Below are positions 27,371 through 35,919 of a stretch of DNA of 35,919 nt, in pieces. Under the pieces are notes generated by a model. It was not told the origin of the DNA and made no database searches. It saw nothing but the letters and a program-made list of their open reading frames with translations. Position numbers and translations under genes: made by a program. This stretch comes from Actinomycetota bacterium (lineage in GTDB: Bacteria > Actinomycetota > Acidimicrobiia > Acidimicrobiales > Ilumatobacteraceae): the NCBI GenBank assembly GCA_005778215.1, contig SXKB01000194.1, positions 1 through 35,919 of the forward strand, read 5' to 3'. Positions within the stretch are counted from its first letter, which is position 1, and the number at the start of each line of letters is the position of its first letter.

Positions 27371-28630
27371 ATGAGCGCGCCCGAGTCGAACAACAACGGA
27401 CTGTCGGCATCGATGACCGAAGTGCTCGCGACCACCATCGCGGCCGTGGTCGAGCGACAGCTCGAACAGTTCGCCGCTGCGATGACGCAGCAGGTGGAAC
27501 ACACCAAGACCGAGCTCCGCCAGGAGTTCTCGGCACAGATCGCCGCCGTCGGGCGACAGCTCGAGAGTGGCCAGCAGAGCAGCGAGGCGTACCAGAAGGC
27601 GTTGCAGACCGCCCTCGAGGACCGCCTGGCCGATTTCGCACAGCACCAGCACCGCCGCCTCGCCGAGGTGGAGAACCGGATGATGGAGATGCCGGCCCTC
27701 ACGGAGGGCGGCAACGTCGACCCGGTGGAGCTGGCCAACCTGCGCGATCAGATCGACCAGCAGAGCGCCGCCGCCCACGCTCGCATCGACGAGCTGCACA
27801 AGGCCACCCGCCGCTTCGACGAGCAGGCCTCGGCGCTCGTGCAGCACGTGAACGACACCACCATCGCCCTTGCCAAGCGCATGGACGAGGGCAACCAGGC
27901 CCTCGCCACTGCGGTCGAGGAGCGCCTCGCGTTCGTGCGGTCCACCCTCGAGGCCGTCGGCCCCGAGGTGCAGCGCCAGCTCACCGAGCACGCGACGATG
28001 ACCACCCAGCGCATCGACTTCACCGAGCACAAGGTCACCGACCGCATGCTCGCCATGGAAGACCGCATCAACGAGGCGAACGGCACCAAGCTGGCACACC
28101 TCGAGGCCACGGTCGGTCGCATCGGCGCCGGTTTCGACGACGCCATCGGTGCCCTGTCGCAGCGCATGCTCGAGCTCGAGAACCGCTTCTACGAGGCCAA
28201 CGACCGCCTCGACGCACTCACCGCCCAGGTGGCGAAGGTGGACGAGAAGGCGATCAACGAGGTGCGCGAACAGCTGTCGGCCGCCGTCGGCGAGGCGATG
28301 CTGGTCCGGATCGAACTGGATCGCATGGCCGCCACCACCGACGAGAAGATCGACAAGGCCACGCTGCGCATGGCCGAGATCGAAGCCCAACTGGCCGACG
28401 AGATGGACGTCAGCGCCGCAGTGCAGTTGGAGCGTCTGGAAGAACTCGAGCGAGCGATCGTCGAGCTCAACCCCGACCAGTTCGTCCGCAAGTCCGATCC
28501 GAACGCACGCCCGGGCGCACTGCCCAGCCCCAACGGGATCCCGAGCACCTCGCTCGACACCGGATCCCACGCCGGGGTCCCGGCGAGCGACCCGACCACC
28601 TCATCCGAACACAGTCTGTCGTCGTTCTGA
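27371..28630 (+). CDS. Long coiled-coil protein of unknown function, upstream of pilB
   Basis: ATG start; almost entirely heptad-rich (VERQLEQFAAAMTQQVEHTKTELRQEFSAQIAAVGRQLESG...), no TM segment seen. Confidence 0.8.
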   Translation: MSAPESNNNGLSASMTEVLATTIAAVVERQLEQFAAAMTQQVEHTKTELRQEFSAQIAAVGRQLESGQQSSEAYQKALQTALEDRLADFAQHQHRRLAEVENRMMEMPALTEGGNVDPVELANLRDQIDQQSAAAHARIDELHKATRRFDEQASALVQHVNDTTIALAKRMDEGNQALATAVEERLAFVRSTLEAVGPEVQRQLTEHATMTTQRIDFTEHKVTDRMLAMEDRINEANGTKLAHLEATVGRIGAGFDDAIGALSQRMLELENRFYEANDRLDALTAQVAKVDEKAINEVREQLSAAVGEAMLVRIELDRMAATTDEKIDKATLRMAEIEAQLADEMDVSAAVQLERLEELERAIVELNPDQFVRKSDPNARPGALPSPNGIPSTSLDTGSHAGVPASDPTTSSEHSLSSF

Positions 28631-28670
28631 CGACCGACTGACGAGCCCTCCGTAGCGGGAGACGGGCAAC

Positions 28671-30410
28671 ATGGCACTCTTCACAGGAAAAAAGGACCAA
28701 GGCGTCGCACCCCCCGAGGGTGAAGCCGCGGCCGAATGCATGAAGGTGGGTCAGGCCCTCGTCGAGGCCGGCCACCTCTCGGCCGAGCACCTCGCCGAAG
28801 GGCTCGCCCAGGCGAACGGCGACCTGCTCGCCTTCCAGGACATGGTGATGAGCCGTTGGACCGTGGGTCGCAACGAGGTGGCCCTGGCCGTCTCGGCCGC
28901 CACCGGCATCCCGGCCGTCGACACCAAGAACATCGTCATCTCCGACGAGATCAAGGGCATCTTCCCCGAAGCCCTCGTCCGCAAGCAGTGCGCGCTGGCC
29001 GTGGCCGCCGAGGGCGACACGCTGATCGTGCTGCTCTCCGACCCGTCACCGAGCCGCAAGCAGGCCATCGAGGCCGAGGCCAAGCGACCGGTCAAGTACT
29101 TCATCGCCGACCCGGTCACGGTGCGCACGTTCATCGACGCGATGTACCGCGCCGATGCCGACATCGACCGCATCGTGTCGTCGATCGACCTCCAGGACGA
29201 CCAGGCGAAGCTGGCCGCACAGGCCGCCGAGGTGAGCCTCGACGACCAGGCCCCGGTCATCCAGCTCGTGAACCGCATCGTCAGCCAGGCGATGCGCGAC
29301 CGTACGTCCGACATCCACATCGAACCGCTCGACGACAAGGTGCGCGTGCGGTTCCGCATCGACGGTCACCTCGTCGAGGCGTTCAGCCTGCCCCACGGTG
29401 TGCACGCCGCACTGACGAGCCGTCTGAAGATCATGTCGGGCATGAACATCGTGGAGAAGCGGCGCCCGCAGGACGGCCAGTTCTCCACCACCATCGACGG
29501 CAAGGACGTCGACGTCCGCGTGGCCAGCGTGGCCACGGTGTTCGGCGAGAAGATCGTGATGCGAATCCTCGACAAGTCGAGGTCGATGATCGGTCTGTCG
29601 GAGCTGGGCTTCCCCCGCGAGACGTACCTGCACTACTCGAAGATGATCCACTCGCCGTTCGGCATGGTCATCTGCGCCGGCCCCACCGGCGCCGGCAAGA
29701 CCACCACCCTGTACGCCTCGCTGCTCGAGGTGAACTCGGCGGGCAAGAACATCACCACGGTCGAGGACCCGGTCGAGTACGTGTTCCCGGGCATCAACCA
29801 GATCCAGACCAACGACCAGGCGGGCCTCACGTTCGCCACCGGTCTGAAGGCCATCCTCCGTCAGGACCCCGACGTCATCCTCGTGGGTGAGATCCGTGAC
29901 GCCGACACCGCACGCATCGCCGTGCAGTCGGCCCTCACCGGTCACCTCGTGCTGTCGTCGCTGCACGGCACCGACAGCGTGGCCGCACTGCACCGCTTCC
30001 TCGACATGGGCATCGAGGCCTTCCTCATCGCCTCGTCGGTGGTGGGCGTCATCGGTCAGCGTCTGCTCCGCCGAGTGTGCGACTCCTGCAAGGAGCCCTA
30101 CACCCCGGGCGCCGACGAGCTGGCCGTGTTCCGTCAGCACAGCGGCGGCAGCGAGAAGAGCACCTTCTACCGCGGCGCCGGCTGCAACTTCTGCGCCGGC
30201 ACCGGGTACCGCGACCGCATCGGCGTGTACGAGCTGCTGCGCATCACCCCCGAGCTCCGCCGACTCATCGTCGGTTGGGCCACCACCGAAGAACTCCGTC
30301 GACTCGCCGTCGCCCAGGGCATGCGCACGATGCTGCGCGAAGCCATGGCGCTCGTCGAGAACGACGTCACCACCATCCCCGAAGTCGTCCGCACTCTCTT
30401 CGCCAGCTAG
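28671..30410 (+). CDS. pilB: Type IV pilus assembly ATPase PilB (GspE/PulE family)
   Basis: MshEN-like N-terminus; RTSDIHIEPLDDKVRVRFRIDG, CAGPTGAGKTTTLYASL, ILRQDPDVILVGEIRDADTARIAVQSALTGHLVLSSLHGTDS; C-terminal C-x2-C pairs. Confidence 0.95.
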   Translation: MALFTGKKDQGVAPPEGEAAAECMKVGQALVEAGHLSAEHLAEGLAQANGDLLAFQDMVMSRWTVGRNEVALAVSAATGIPAVDTKNIVISDEIKGIFPEALVRKQCALAVAAEGDTLIVLLSDPSPSRKQAIEAEAKRPVKYFIADPVTVRTFIDAMYRADADIDRIVSSIDLQDDQAKLAAQAAEVSLDDQAPVIQLVNRIVSQAMRDRTSDIHIEPLDDKVRVRFRIDGHLVEAFSLPHGVHAALTSRLKIMSGMNIVEKRRPQDGQFSTTIDGKDVDVRVASVATVFGEKIVMRILDKSRSMIGLSELGFPRETYLHYSKMIHSPFGMVICAGPTGAGKTTTLYASLLEVNSAGKNITTVEDPVEYVFPGINQIQTNDQAGLTFATGLKAILRQDPDVILVGEIRDADTARIAVQSALTGHLVLSSLHGTDSVAALHRFLDMGIEAFLIASSVVGVIGQRLLRRVCDSCKEPYTPGADELAVFRQHSGGSEKSTFYRGAGCNFCAGTGYRDRIGVYELLRITPELRRLIVGWATTEELRRLAVAQGMRTMLREAMALVENDVTTIPEVVRTLFAS

Positions 30411-30419
30411 GAGCCCATC

Positions 30420-31631
30420 ATGCCCAGGTTCGCCTACGCCGCCATCGACGCCAATGGTGCGTCCGTGGAAGGTGTCACCAAGGCCGACACGATCGGCGAA
30501 GCACGAGCACACCTGCTCGACCAGAGCCTGTATCCGGTGAAGATCGAGGAGAAGCGCGGCGCGCTCTCGCTGGAGCTCACCAAGGAGAAGGTGAAGAAGA
30601 AGGAGTTGATGCACTTCACGCGTCAGCTCGCCGTCTTCGTGAAGGCCGGCATCCCCCTCACCGAGGCGATGGAGATCATCGGTGACGAGACCACCGACGT
30701 GGCCCTGCAGCGCACCATCTCGCACATGGTGGAGGAGGTCCGCAACGGCGGCACCCTCTCCGGCGCAGCTGCCAAGCACCCTGAGGCGTTTCCGATGTAC
30801 TACATCGGCATCCTCGGTTCCGCCGAGCTCACCGGCAAGCTCGACGAGACCCTCGAGAACCTCGCCGGTTACCTGGAGCGTGAACTCGAGACCCGTTCGA
30901 AGGTGGTCTCGGCGCTCTCGTACCCGGGCGTCGTCATGGTGCTCGCCGTGTTCACGGTCGCCGTGCTCGCCGGCTACGTGCTTCCACAGTTCAAGCCGCT
31001 GTTCGAGGAACTCGACGCAGACCTGCCCTTCGCCACACGGGCCCTGCTCTTCGTCGCCACCTTGTTCAGCAGCCTCTGGTACATCCCGTTCACGATCGGT
31101 GGCCTGTTCACCGCGTGGATGGTGTGGATGTTCAAGTCGCCGGCGGGCAGGGATTTCAAGGACCATCTGGTCCTCAAGCTCCCGATCATCCGCGGGATCA
31201 TGGAGTACTCCATCCTCGAACGCTTCTGCCGCATCCTCGGCGCCATGGTGAAGGCCGGCGTGCCGCTGCCCGATGCCATGAAGACGACCACGGAGGCCAC
31301 GAGCAACGTGGTGTTCCGCGAGCGGTTGGTGGAGGCCCAGCTCGAGATGATGGAGGGCGGTGGCTTCGCCAAGCCGCTGGCTCGCACCGAGCTGTTCCCG
31401 GGTGCCGCCCGCCAGATGTTCAAGGTGGGCGAGGAGACGGGCACGCTCGACGAGCAGCTCGAGGTGGCCAGCCTCTACTTCGACCGTGAGCTCGAGAGCC
31501 GCATCAAGAAGTTCACCACGATGTTCGAGCCGCTGATGATCGTGTTCGTCGGTCTCATCGTGGGCTTCGTGGCCATCGCCCTGGTGCAGGCCATGTACGG
31601 CGTGATGAACGGCCTCAAGGAAACGGCCTGA
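30420..31631 (+). CDS. pilC: Type IV pilus inner-membrane platform protein PilC (GspF family)
   Basis: FTRQLAVFVKAGIPLTEAMEII, SKVVSALSYPGVVMVLA, LERFCRILGAMVKAGVPLPDAMKTTTEATSN, TTMFEPLMIVFVGLIVGFVAIALVQAMYG. Confidence 0.95.
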   Translation: MPRFAYAAIDANGASVEGVTKADTIGEARAHLLDQSLYPVKIEEKRGALSLELTKEKVKKKELMHFTRQLAVFVKAGIPLTEAMEIIGDETTDVALQRTISHMVEEVRNGGTLSGAAAKHPEAFPMYYIGILGSAELTGKLDETLENLAGYLERELETRSKVVSALSYPGVVMVLAVFTVAVLAGYVLPQFKPLFEELDADLPFATRALLFVATLFSSLWYIPFTIGGLFTAWMVWMFKSPAGRDFKDHLVLKLPIIRGIMEYSILERFCRILGAMVKAGVPLPDAMKTTTEATSNVVFRERLVEAQLEMMEGGGFAKPLARTELFPGAARQMFKVGEETGTLDEQLEVASLYFDRELESRIKKFTTMFEPLMIVFVGLIVGFVAIALVQAMYGVMNGLKETA

Positions 31632-31649
31632 CAGTACGAGCGGAAAAGT

Positions 31650-31683
31650 GCGGCGAGGGCGCCCCCGATGACGCCCTCGCCGC
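31650..31683 (+). terminator. Strong hairpin downstream of pilC, putative terminator
   Basis: GCGGCGAGGGCG-CCCCCGATGA-CGCCCTCGCCGC, 12-bp perfect stem; no clear T-tract. Confidence 0.6.
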
Positions 31684-31761
31684 TCCGCACACAGGCCCTC
31701 GCGTTCGGGGCACTGCCGACGGTCCTGTGAACCTGTCTCGGTGATACCTCGCCGCAGGCGA

Positions 31762-31777
31762 TCGGTCCTAGGGCCGA
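31762..31777. promoter_or_regulatory. Operator-like palindrome TCGGTCCTAGGGCCGA upstream of GH20 gene
   Basis: 16-bp near-perfect palindrome, one mismatched symmetric pair, 18 bp before the ATG. Confidence 0.45.
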
Positions 31778-31795
31778 ACGTCCTACGCTCGGCAC

Positions 31796-33229
31796 ATGGT
31801 CACCGATCGCACCGATCTGCCGCTCGTCCCGCTGCCCCGCCAGGTCGAATGGCACGACGGCCGGTTCGAGATCGCCACCGACACCTGTGTGGTCGCGGGT
31901 GACGACCCGGTGGTGCAGCGCATCGCTGCGCAGCTGGCCGACGAGCTCGGCGACGCGCTCGGGCATCGGCCCGACGTGGTGTCGACGGGCGACGGCATCG
32001 CCCTGCAGGTGCATCCCGGCCGCGCCGACCTCGGCGCCGAGGGGTACGAGCTGTTCGTGGCCACCGACGGGGTGGGCATCGTGGCCGCCACCGCGCACGG
32101 CGTGTGGAACGGCACCCGCACCCTGTTGCAGCTGCTGCCGGCGTTGCCCGCGGTGCACATCGTCGACGCCCCGCGGTTCGAGTGGCGCGGGGCGATGCTC
32201 GACGTGGCGCGCCACCCATCGACGGTGGACGACGTGCTGCGGTTCATCGAGCGCATCGCGCAGTGGAAGCTGAACCGCCTGCACCTGCATCTCACCGACG
32301 ACCAGGGCTGGCGGATCGAGATCCCCGACTGGCCGGCCCTCACCGCCGTGGGTGGCGCCACGGCCGTCGGCGGCGATCCGGGCGGCTGGTTCTCGCTGGC
32401 CGACTGGGCACGCATCGTGGCCCACGCCGAGCGCCACTTCGTGACCGTGGTACCCGAGGTCGATCTGCCCGGGCACACCAACGCGGCACTCGCCTCGGTG
32501 CCCGGGCTGAACCCCGGCGAAGTGGCGGTGGCGCCCTACACGGGCATCGAGGTGGGGTTCAGCACGCTGCGGCTCGATCTGCCGCTCACCCGCCGGTTCG
32601 TGGGCGACGTGCTCGGCACGTTGGCGGCCATCACGCCCGGCGACCATCTGCACATCGGCGGTGACGAAGCGCACTCCACCGACCACGCCGACTACGTCGC
32701 GTTCATCACGTTCCTGCAGGGCGAGGTGGAGCGGCTGGGCAAGCGGATGATCGGATGGGAGGAGATCACCGCCGCCCCGTTGCAGCCGCACACACTGGTG
32801 CAGCACTGGCTGCGGGCCGAGACCGCGGGCCGCGCCCCGCACGACAACCGGTTCGTGATGTCACCGTCGGCGCACACCTATCTCGACATGAAGCATCACG
32901 CCGACGATCGTCTCGGTCGTCGCTGGGCGGGCATGATCGACGTCGATGCTGCCTACGGCTGGGACCCCGCCGCGCTGGTCCCCGGTGTCGACGACCGTCG
33001 CATCGCCGGCGTGGAGGCGCCGCTGTGGACCGAGAAGGTGCGCACGTTCGACGAGGTGCAGTTGCTCACGCTCGATCGGCTCGCGTGCCTGGCCGAGGTG
33101 GGGTGGACCCCCCAGGCCGCCCGGCAGTGGCACACGTTCCGGCCGCGGCTCGATGCCGCCGTGCGACGACTGGAGGCCGGCGGCGTGCCGGTCTACCGAT
33201 CGTCGCTGCTGGCCGCTGCCCAGGCGTGA
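31796..33229 (+). CDS. Glycoside hydrolase family 20 beta-N-acetylhexosaminidase
   Basis: FEWRGAMLDVARHPSTVDDVLRFIERIAQWKLNRLHLHLTDDQGWRIEI...VVPEVDLPGHTNAAL...HLHIGGDEAHSTDH. Confidence 0.95.
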   Translation: MVTDRTDLPLVPLPRQVEWHDGRFEIATDTCVVAGDDPVVQRIAAQLADELGDALGHRPDVVSTGDGIALQVHPGRADLGAEGYELFVATDGVGIVAATAHGVWNGTRTLLQLLPALPAVHIVDAPRFEWRGAMLDVARHPSTVDDVLRFIERIAQWKLNRLHLHLTDDQGWRIEIPDWPALTAVGGATAVGGDPGGWFSLADWARIVAHAERHFVTVVPEVDLPGHTNAALASVPGLNPGEVAVAPYTGIEVGFSTLRLDLPLTRRFVGDVLGTLAAITPGDHLHIGGDEAHSTDHADYVAFITFLQGEVERLGKRMIGWEEITAAPLQPHTLVQHWLRAETAGRAPHDNRFVMSPSAHTYLDMKHHADDRLGRRWAGMIDVDAAYGWDPAALVPGVDDRRIAGVEAPLWTEKVRTFDEVQLLTLDRLACLAEVGWTPQAARQWHTFRPRLDAAVRRLEAGGVPVYRSSLLAAAQA

Positions 33230-33975
33230 AGGTCGTCGAGCGAGAGCTCCTCGGTGATGTCGTGCGCGACGAACGTGGCCGGCGCAGGGGTCACTGCGGG
33301 ACGCGGCATCCGGTCGGGCTTCGTCGGCACCGGTGACGGCTCGGGCTCCGGCACGAGTTCGGGCTCGGCGTCGCCCTTCGCCGCGGCGGCAGCCTCGGCC
33401 TCGGCCTGCTTGCGCGCCTCGTCCTCCTCGTGCTCGCGTAGGGCGCGGGGCAACAGCAGCAGCATGCACAGCAGGCCCGCCGCCCCGCCGATGAAGAACG
33501 GACTGTGGGTCATCTGCAGCAGGCGGCCGAACTGCGGGATGGTCCACGTCGGCTTGCCCACGATGTCCTCGGGCATGATGTGCCACGGGTCGGCGTAGCG
33601 CCGGTTGTCGCCCTTGGTCATGAACGACCCGTCGTCGCGCTGGGCGAAGATGCGGTGCACCACGAAGCTGCCCTCGGCGGGATCACCCTCGGGGATGCGG
33701 AAGACGATGATGTCCCCGATCTGCGGATCGTCGATCGCTCGAACGACCAGCGAGTCGCCGATGTGGTACACCGGCTCCATCGAGGCGCCGGTCACCATGA
33801 TGAACCGGGTGTGGCCGCCCAGCGCGGCGGGCCACAGGTTCCACGCCAGCACACACACCAGACCCAACAACAGCAGATCGAGCACGTCGTGCAGCACGTG
33901 ACGCTTGCCGGTGGCGTGCGCGGTGATGTGCACGTGCGGCGCGTGGTGCGCAGGGGACTCGATCGCGATGGTCAT
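33193..33975 (-). CDS. ER-type (SipW-like) signal peptidase I
   Basis: MVTGASMEPVYHIGDSLVVRAI...IGDIIVFRIP...SFVVHRIFAQRDDGSFMTKGDNRRYADPW...IVGK; His replaces the general-base Lys. Confidence 0.9.
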   Translation of the reverse strand: MTIAIESPAHHAPHVHITAHATGKRHVLHDVLDLLLLGLVCVLAWNLWPAALGGHTRFIMVTGASMEPVYHIGDSLVVRAIDDPQIGDIIVFRIPEGDPAEGSFVVHRIFAQRDDGSFMTKGDNRRYADPWHIMPEDIVGKPTWTIPQFGRLLQMTHSPFFIGGAAGLLCMLLLLPRALREHEEDEARKQAEAEAAAAAKGDAEPELVPEPEPSPVPTKPDRMPRPAVTPAPATFVAHDITEELSLDDLHAWAAASSDDR

Positions 33976-33985
33976 GGTGTGTGGG

Positions 33986-34765
33986 TCATGGAACGGGTGC
34001 GGTGACGAAGAAGTTCGAGTAGCGGAGGGCGGTGCCCTCCTCCTGGTACAAGCCGGCCCTCGTACCGGTGGCCTGCGAGGCCTGGGCGGCGGTGAGGGTG
34101 TAGGTGAGCACGATCGTGCCGTTCAGGCGCACCGTGAGGTTGTTGCCGATGCGGGTGAACCGCACGACCTGCGAGACGTTGGGGGTGATCGCCGCGCTGG
34201 CGAGCACCGTGTAGTTGGTGTTGCGCACGAGGCGGATCTGCAGGGTGCCGGGGCCGACGATGACGGCGGCGAGGTGCTCACGCCGCGAGCCGTTGTGGCT
34301 GAGCGACACGCCGCCGGCGCGGTTGGCGCCGTTGGAGTGTTCGACCGTGGCCTGCACCGTCACGAAGGCCGAACCGACCTCGATGGTGGCCGTCGCGTCG
34401 TCGTGCCGGGTGCGGACCCGGCCGTTGCCGACGATGGTCCACTCACCGGAGTCGGCGTTCCAGAGTCCGTTCCCGCACTGCTGCGGGCGCTCGTCGAGGT
34501 TGTTCCCCGTGGGACCACCGGTCGTGAACGTGTCACAGCCGATGGCGGTGGGCGCGGTCGTCGTGGTGGTGGGCGGGATGGTCGTGGTGGTGGTCGGCGG
34601 CAGCGTGGGCGGCCGCTGATTGCTGTCCACGGCCAGCAAGGTGTCGGGACGCAGACCGAGAGTCGCGGCACTGGCCACCCCGAGCGTGGCGAGGAACGAG
34701 ATCGTCAGGACGACGATCAACGTCCGGCGCGCACGGGGCACCGAGTGCCGCGACCCTGTCTGCAC
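33986..34765 (-). CDS. Secreted protein with SipW-type signal, poly-Thr/Pro linker and concanavalin A/LamG-like domain
   Basis: GTG start; LTISFLATLGVASAATLGLRPDTL signal; RPPTLPPTTTTTIPPTTTTTAP linker; C-terminal TIEVGSAFVTVQATVE...GTRAGLYQEEGTALRYSNFFV. Confidence 0.75.
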   Translation of the reverse strand: MQTGSRHSVPRARRTLIVVLTISFLATLGVASAATLGLRPDTLLAVDSNQRPPTLPPTTTTTIPPTTTTTAPTAIGCDTFTTGGPTGNNLDERPQQCGNGLWNADSGEWTIVGNGRVRTRHDDATATIEVGSAFVTVQATVEHSNGANRAGGVSLSHNGSRREHLAAVIVGPGTLQIRLVRNTNYTVLASAAITPNVSQVVRFTRIGNNLTVRLNGTIVLTYTLTAAQASQATGTRAGLYQEEGTALRYSNFFVTAPVP

Positions 34766-34780
34766 GGTTCAAGGTCCTGA

Positions 34781-35185
34781 TCAGCCCGCGATGACGAGCG
34801 ACATGCCCTCGACCGCAGCCGCGCTCACGCCCGCCGGGATGTTGATCGAGAAGGTCGTGCCGGCGCCCATGCTCAGGTTCGAGGACTGGCTGGCGAGCAC
34901 GGTGCCCGCACCGTCGCGCAGCGTGACGGTCGCGATCTTGCCGCTGCAGCCGTTGTCCACATTGCCGAAGTTGACGGCAGTCACCTGGCTGGTGCCGGCG
35001 CTCTGGACGTACTGGGTCGTGTAGCCGACGTCGATGCCGTCGGTGTCGCACGAGGCGACGACATCGTCGCCCGAGCCGAGCGAGTTGCCGGTGAACATGC
35101 CGAGGCTGGCTGCCGAAGCGCCTGCCATACCCGCCACCAGCACGCTCGCCACACCGGCGATGACCACCTTACGCGGAATCTTCAT
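34781..35185 (-). CDS. Small secreted SipW-dependent-type protein
   Basis: MKIPRKVVIAGVASVLVAGMAGASAASLGMFTGNSLGSGDDVVASCDTDGIDVGYTT; beta-rich mature region with two Cys. Confidence 0.75.
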   Translation of the reverse strand: MKIPRKVVIAGVASVLVAGMAGASAASLGMFTGNSLGSGDDVVASCDTDGIDVGYTTQYVQSAGTSQVTAVNFGNVDNGCSGKIATVTLRDGAGTVLASQSSNLSMGAGTTFSINIPAGVSAAAVEGMSLVIAG

Positions 35186-35352
35186 TGCTGTTCCTCTTTC
35201 GTTGTCACACCACCCCGTTTGGTGGCGAGTGAATGTTCGGCACAACCCCTCAGTTCTTGAGTCGAAATTGATCTACGGGATGCGAATTTCTTGATCTGGA
35301 AAATCTTGATACGACCCGTAGCAAGTTTTCTGCGCCGGGGTAATCTGCAGGC

Positions 35353-35919
35353 ATGGCGTTCGATCCGAAGAAGTGGACCCTGAAGACCAACGAGGCCTTC
35401 GCCGCGGCCATCGACCAGGCGAAGTCGCTCAGCAACCCCGAGCTCACCCCCGATCACCTGATGGCGGCGCTGATGCGCCAGGCCGACACCATCGTGCCGG
35501 CCGTGCTGGCCAAGTTGGGTCTCGCACCCCTCATGGTGCGCAACAAGGCCGACGAGGCCGTGGCCAAGCTGCCCAAGGCGTACGGCGGCAGCGAGCCGCG
35601 CATGAACCGCGAGCTCGACAACGTGGTGCAGAACGCCACCGCCTACCAGAAGGACCTGAAGGACGACTTCCTGTCGGTCGAGCACCTGCTCCTGGCCATG
35701 AACCAGCGGCTCGGCGTGGGCAGCGAGGAGCTGCTGCAGGCGCTGAAGGAGGTGCGCGGCAGCCACCGCGTCACCAGCCAGAACCCCGAGGAGTCGTTCG
35801 CCGCGCTCGAGAAGTACGGGCAGGACCTCACCCAGCGCGCCCGCGACGGCAAGATCGATCCCGTCATCGGTCGCGACGACGAGATCCGTCGGGTCATCCA
35901 GGTGCTCAGCCGTCGCACC
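35353..35919 (+). CDS. clpB: ATP-dependent chaperone ClpB, 3' truncated by window edge
   Basis: [43 protein letters not shown]...[11 protein letters not shown]...[35 protein letters not shown]; no stop before the end of the window, hence absent from the ORF list. Confidence 0.95.
   Translation, partial: MAFDPKKWTLKTNEAFAAAIDQAKSLSNPELTPDHLMAALMRQADTIVPAVLAKLGLAPLMVRNKADEAVAKLPKAYGGSEPRMNRELDNVVQNATAYQKDLKDDFLSVEHLLLAMNQRLGVGSEELLQALKEVRGSHRVTSQNPEESFAALEKYGQDLTQRARDGKIDPVIGRDDEIRRVIQVLSRRT

Noticed and set aside
35253-35265. HspR HAIR element (CTTGAGT-N7-ACTCAAG) upstream of clpB
   Set aside because: Only one half-site (CTTGAGT) is present; the second arm is missing at the required spacing.

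Overview
High-GC actinobacterial chromosomal window; gene content and poly-Thr linkers suggest Acidimicrobiia-like, but that taxonomy is inference. I support about 30 protein genes, two tRNA-Ser genes and one SRP RNA. Left to right: ethylmalonyl-CoA mutase (5' truncated), an ArsR/SRPBCC pair, a permuted alkaline-phosphatase-superfamily protein, a GH13 glucosidase broken by one in-frame TGA, a decayed methyltransferase, a B12-radical-SAM/glycosyltransferase/nucleotidyltransferase cluster, a 2OG-oxygenase-like protein, a LysM lipoprotein, two overlapping alpha/beta hydrolases (the second lacks its nucleophile Ser), polyprenyl synthetase, xseB/xseA/GNAT, rmuC, an ABC exporter, tandem TAP-like lipoprotein hydrolases, a DUF985 cupin, tRNA-Ser(CGA), a PATAN/DUF4388-like protein, tadA, tRNA-Ser(GGA), SRP RNA, a 5'-3' exonuclease, coiled-coil protein + pilB + pilC, a GH20 hexosaminidase, an ER-type (SipW-like) signal peptidase with two candidate dedicated substrates, and the start of clpB. 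Strongest non-gene signal: a 76-bp dispersed intergenic repeat present three times without gaps, with a covarying ~21-bp hairpin. Other notable items: the SipW-like secretion cassette, the orphan PilB/PilC operon with a coiled-coil partner, the pseudogene/nonsense cluster at 5.7-6.9 kb, and operator-like palindromes at arsR and GH20. No searches were run; family assignments come from reading motifs in the translations.
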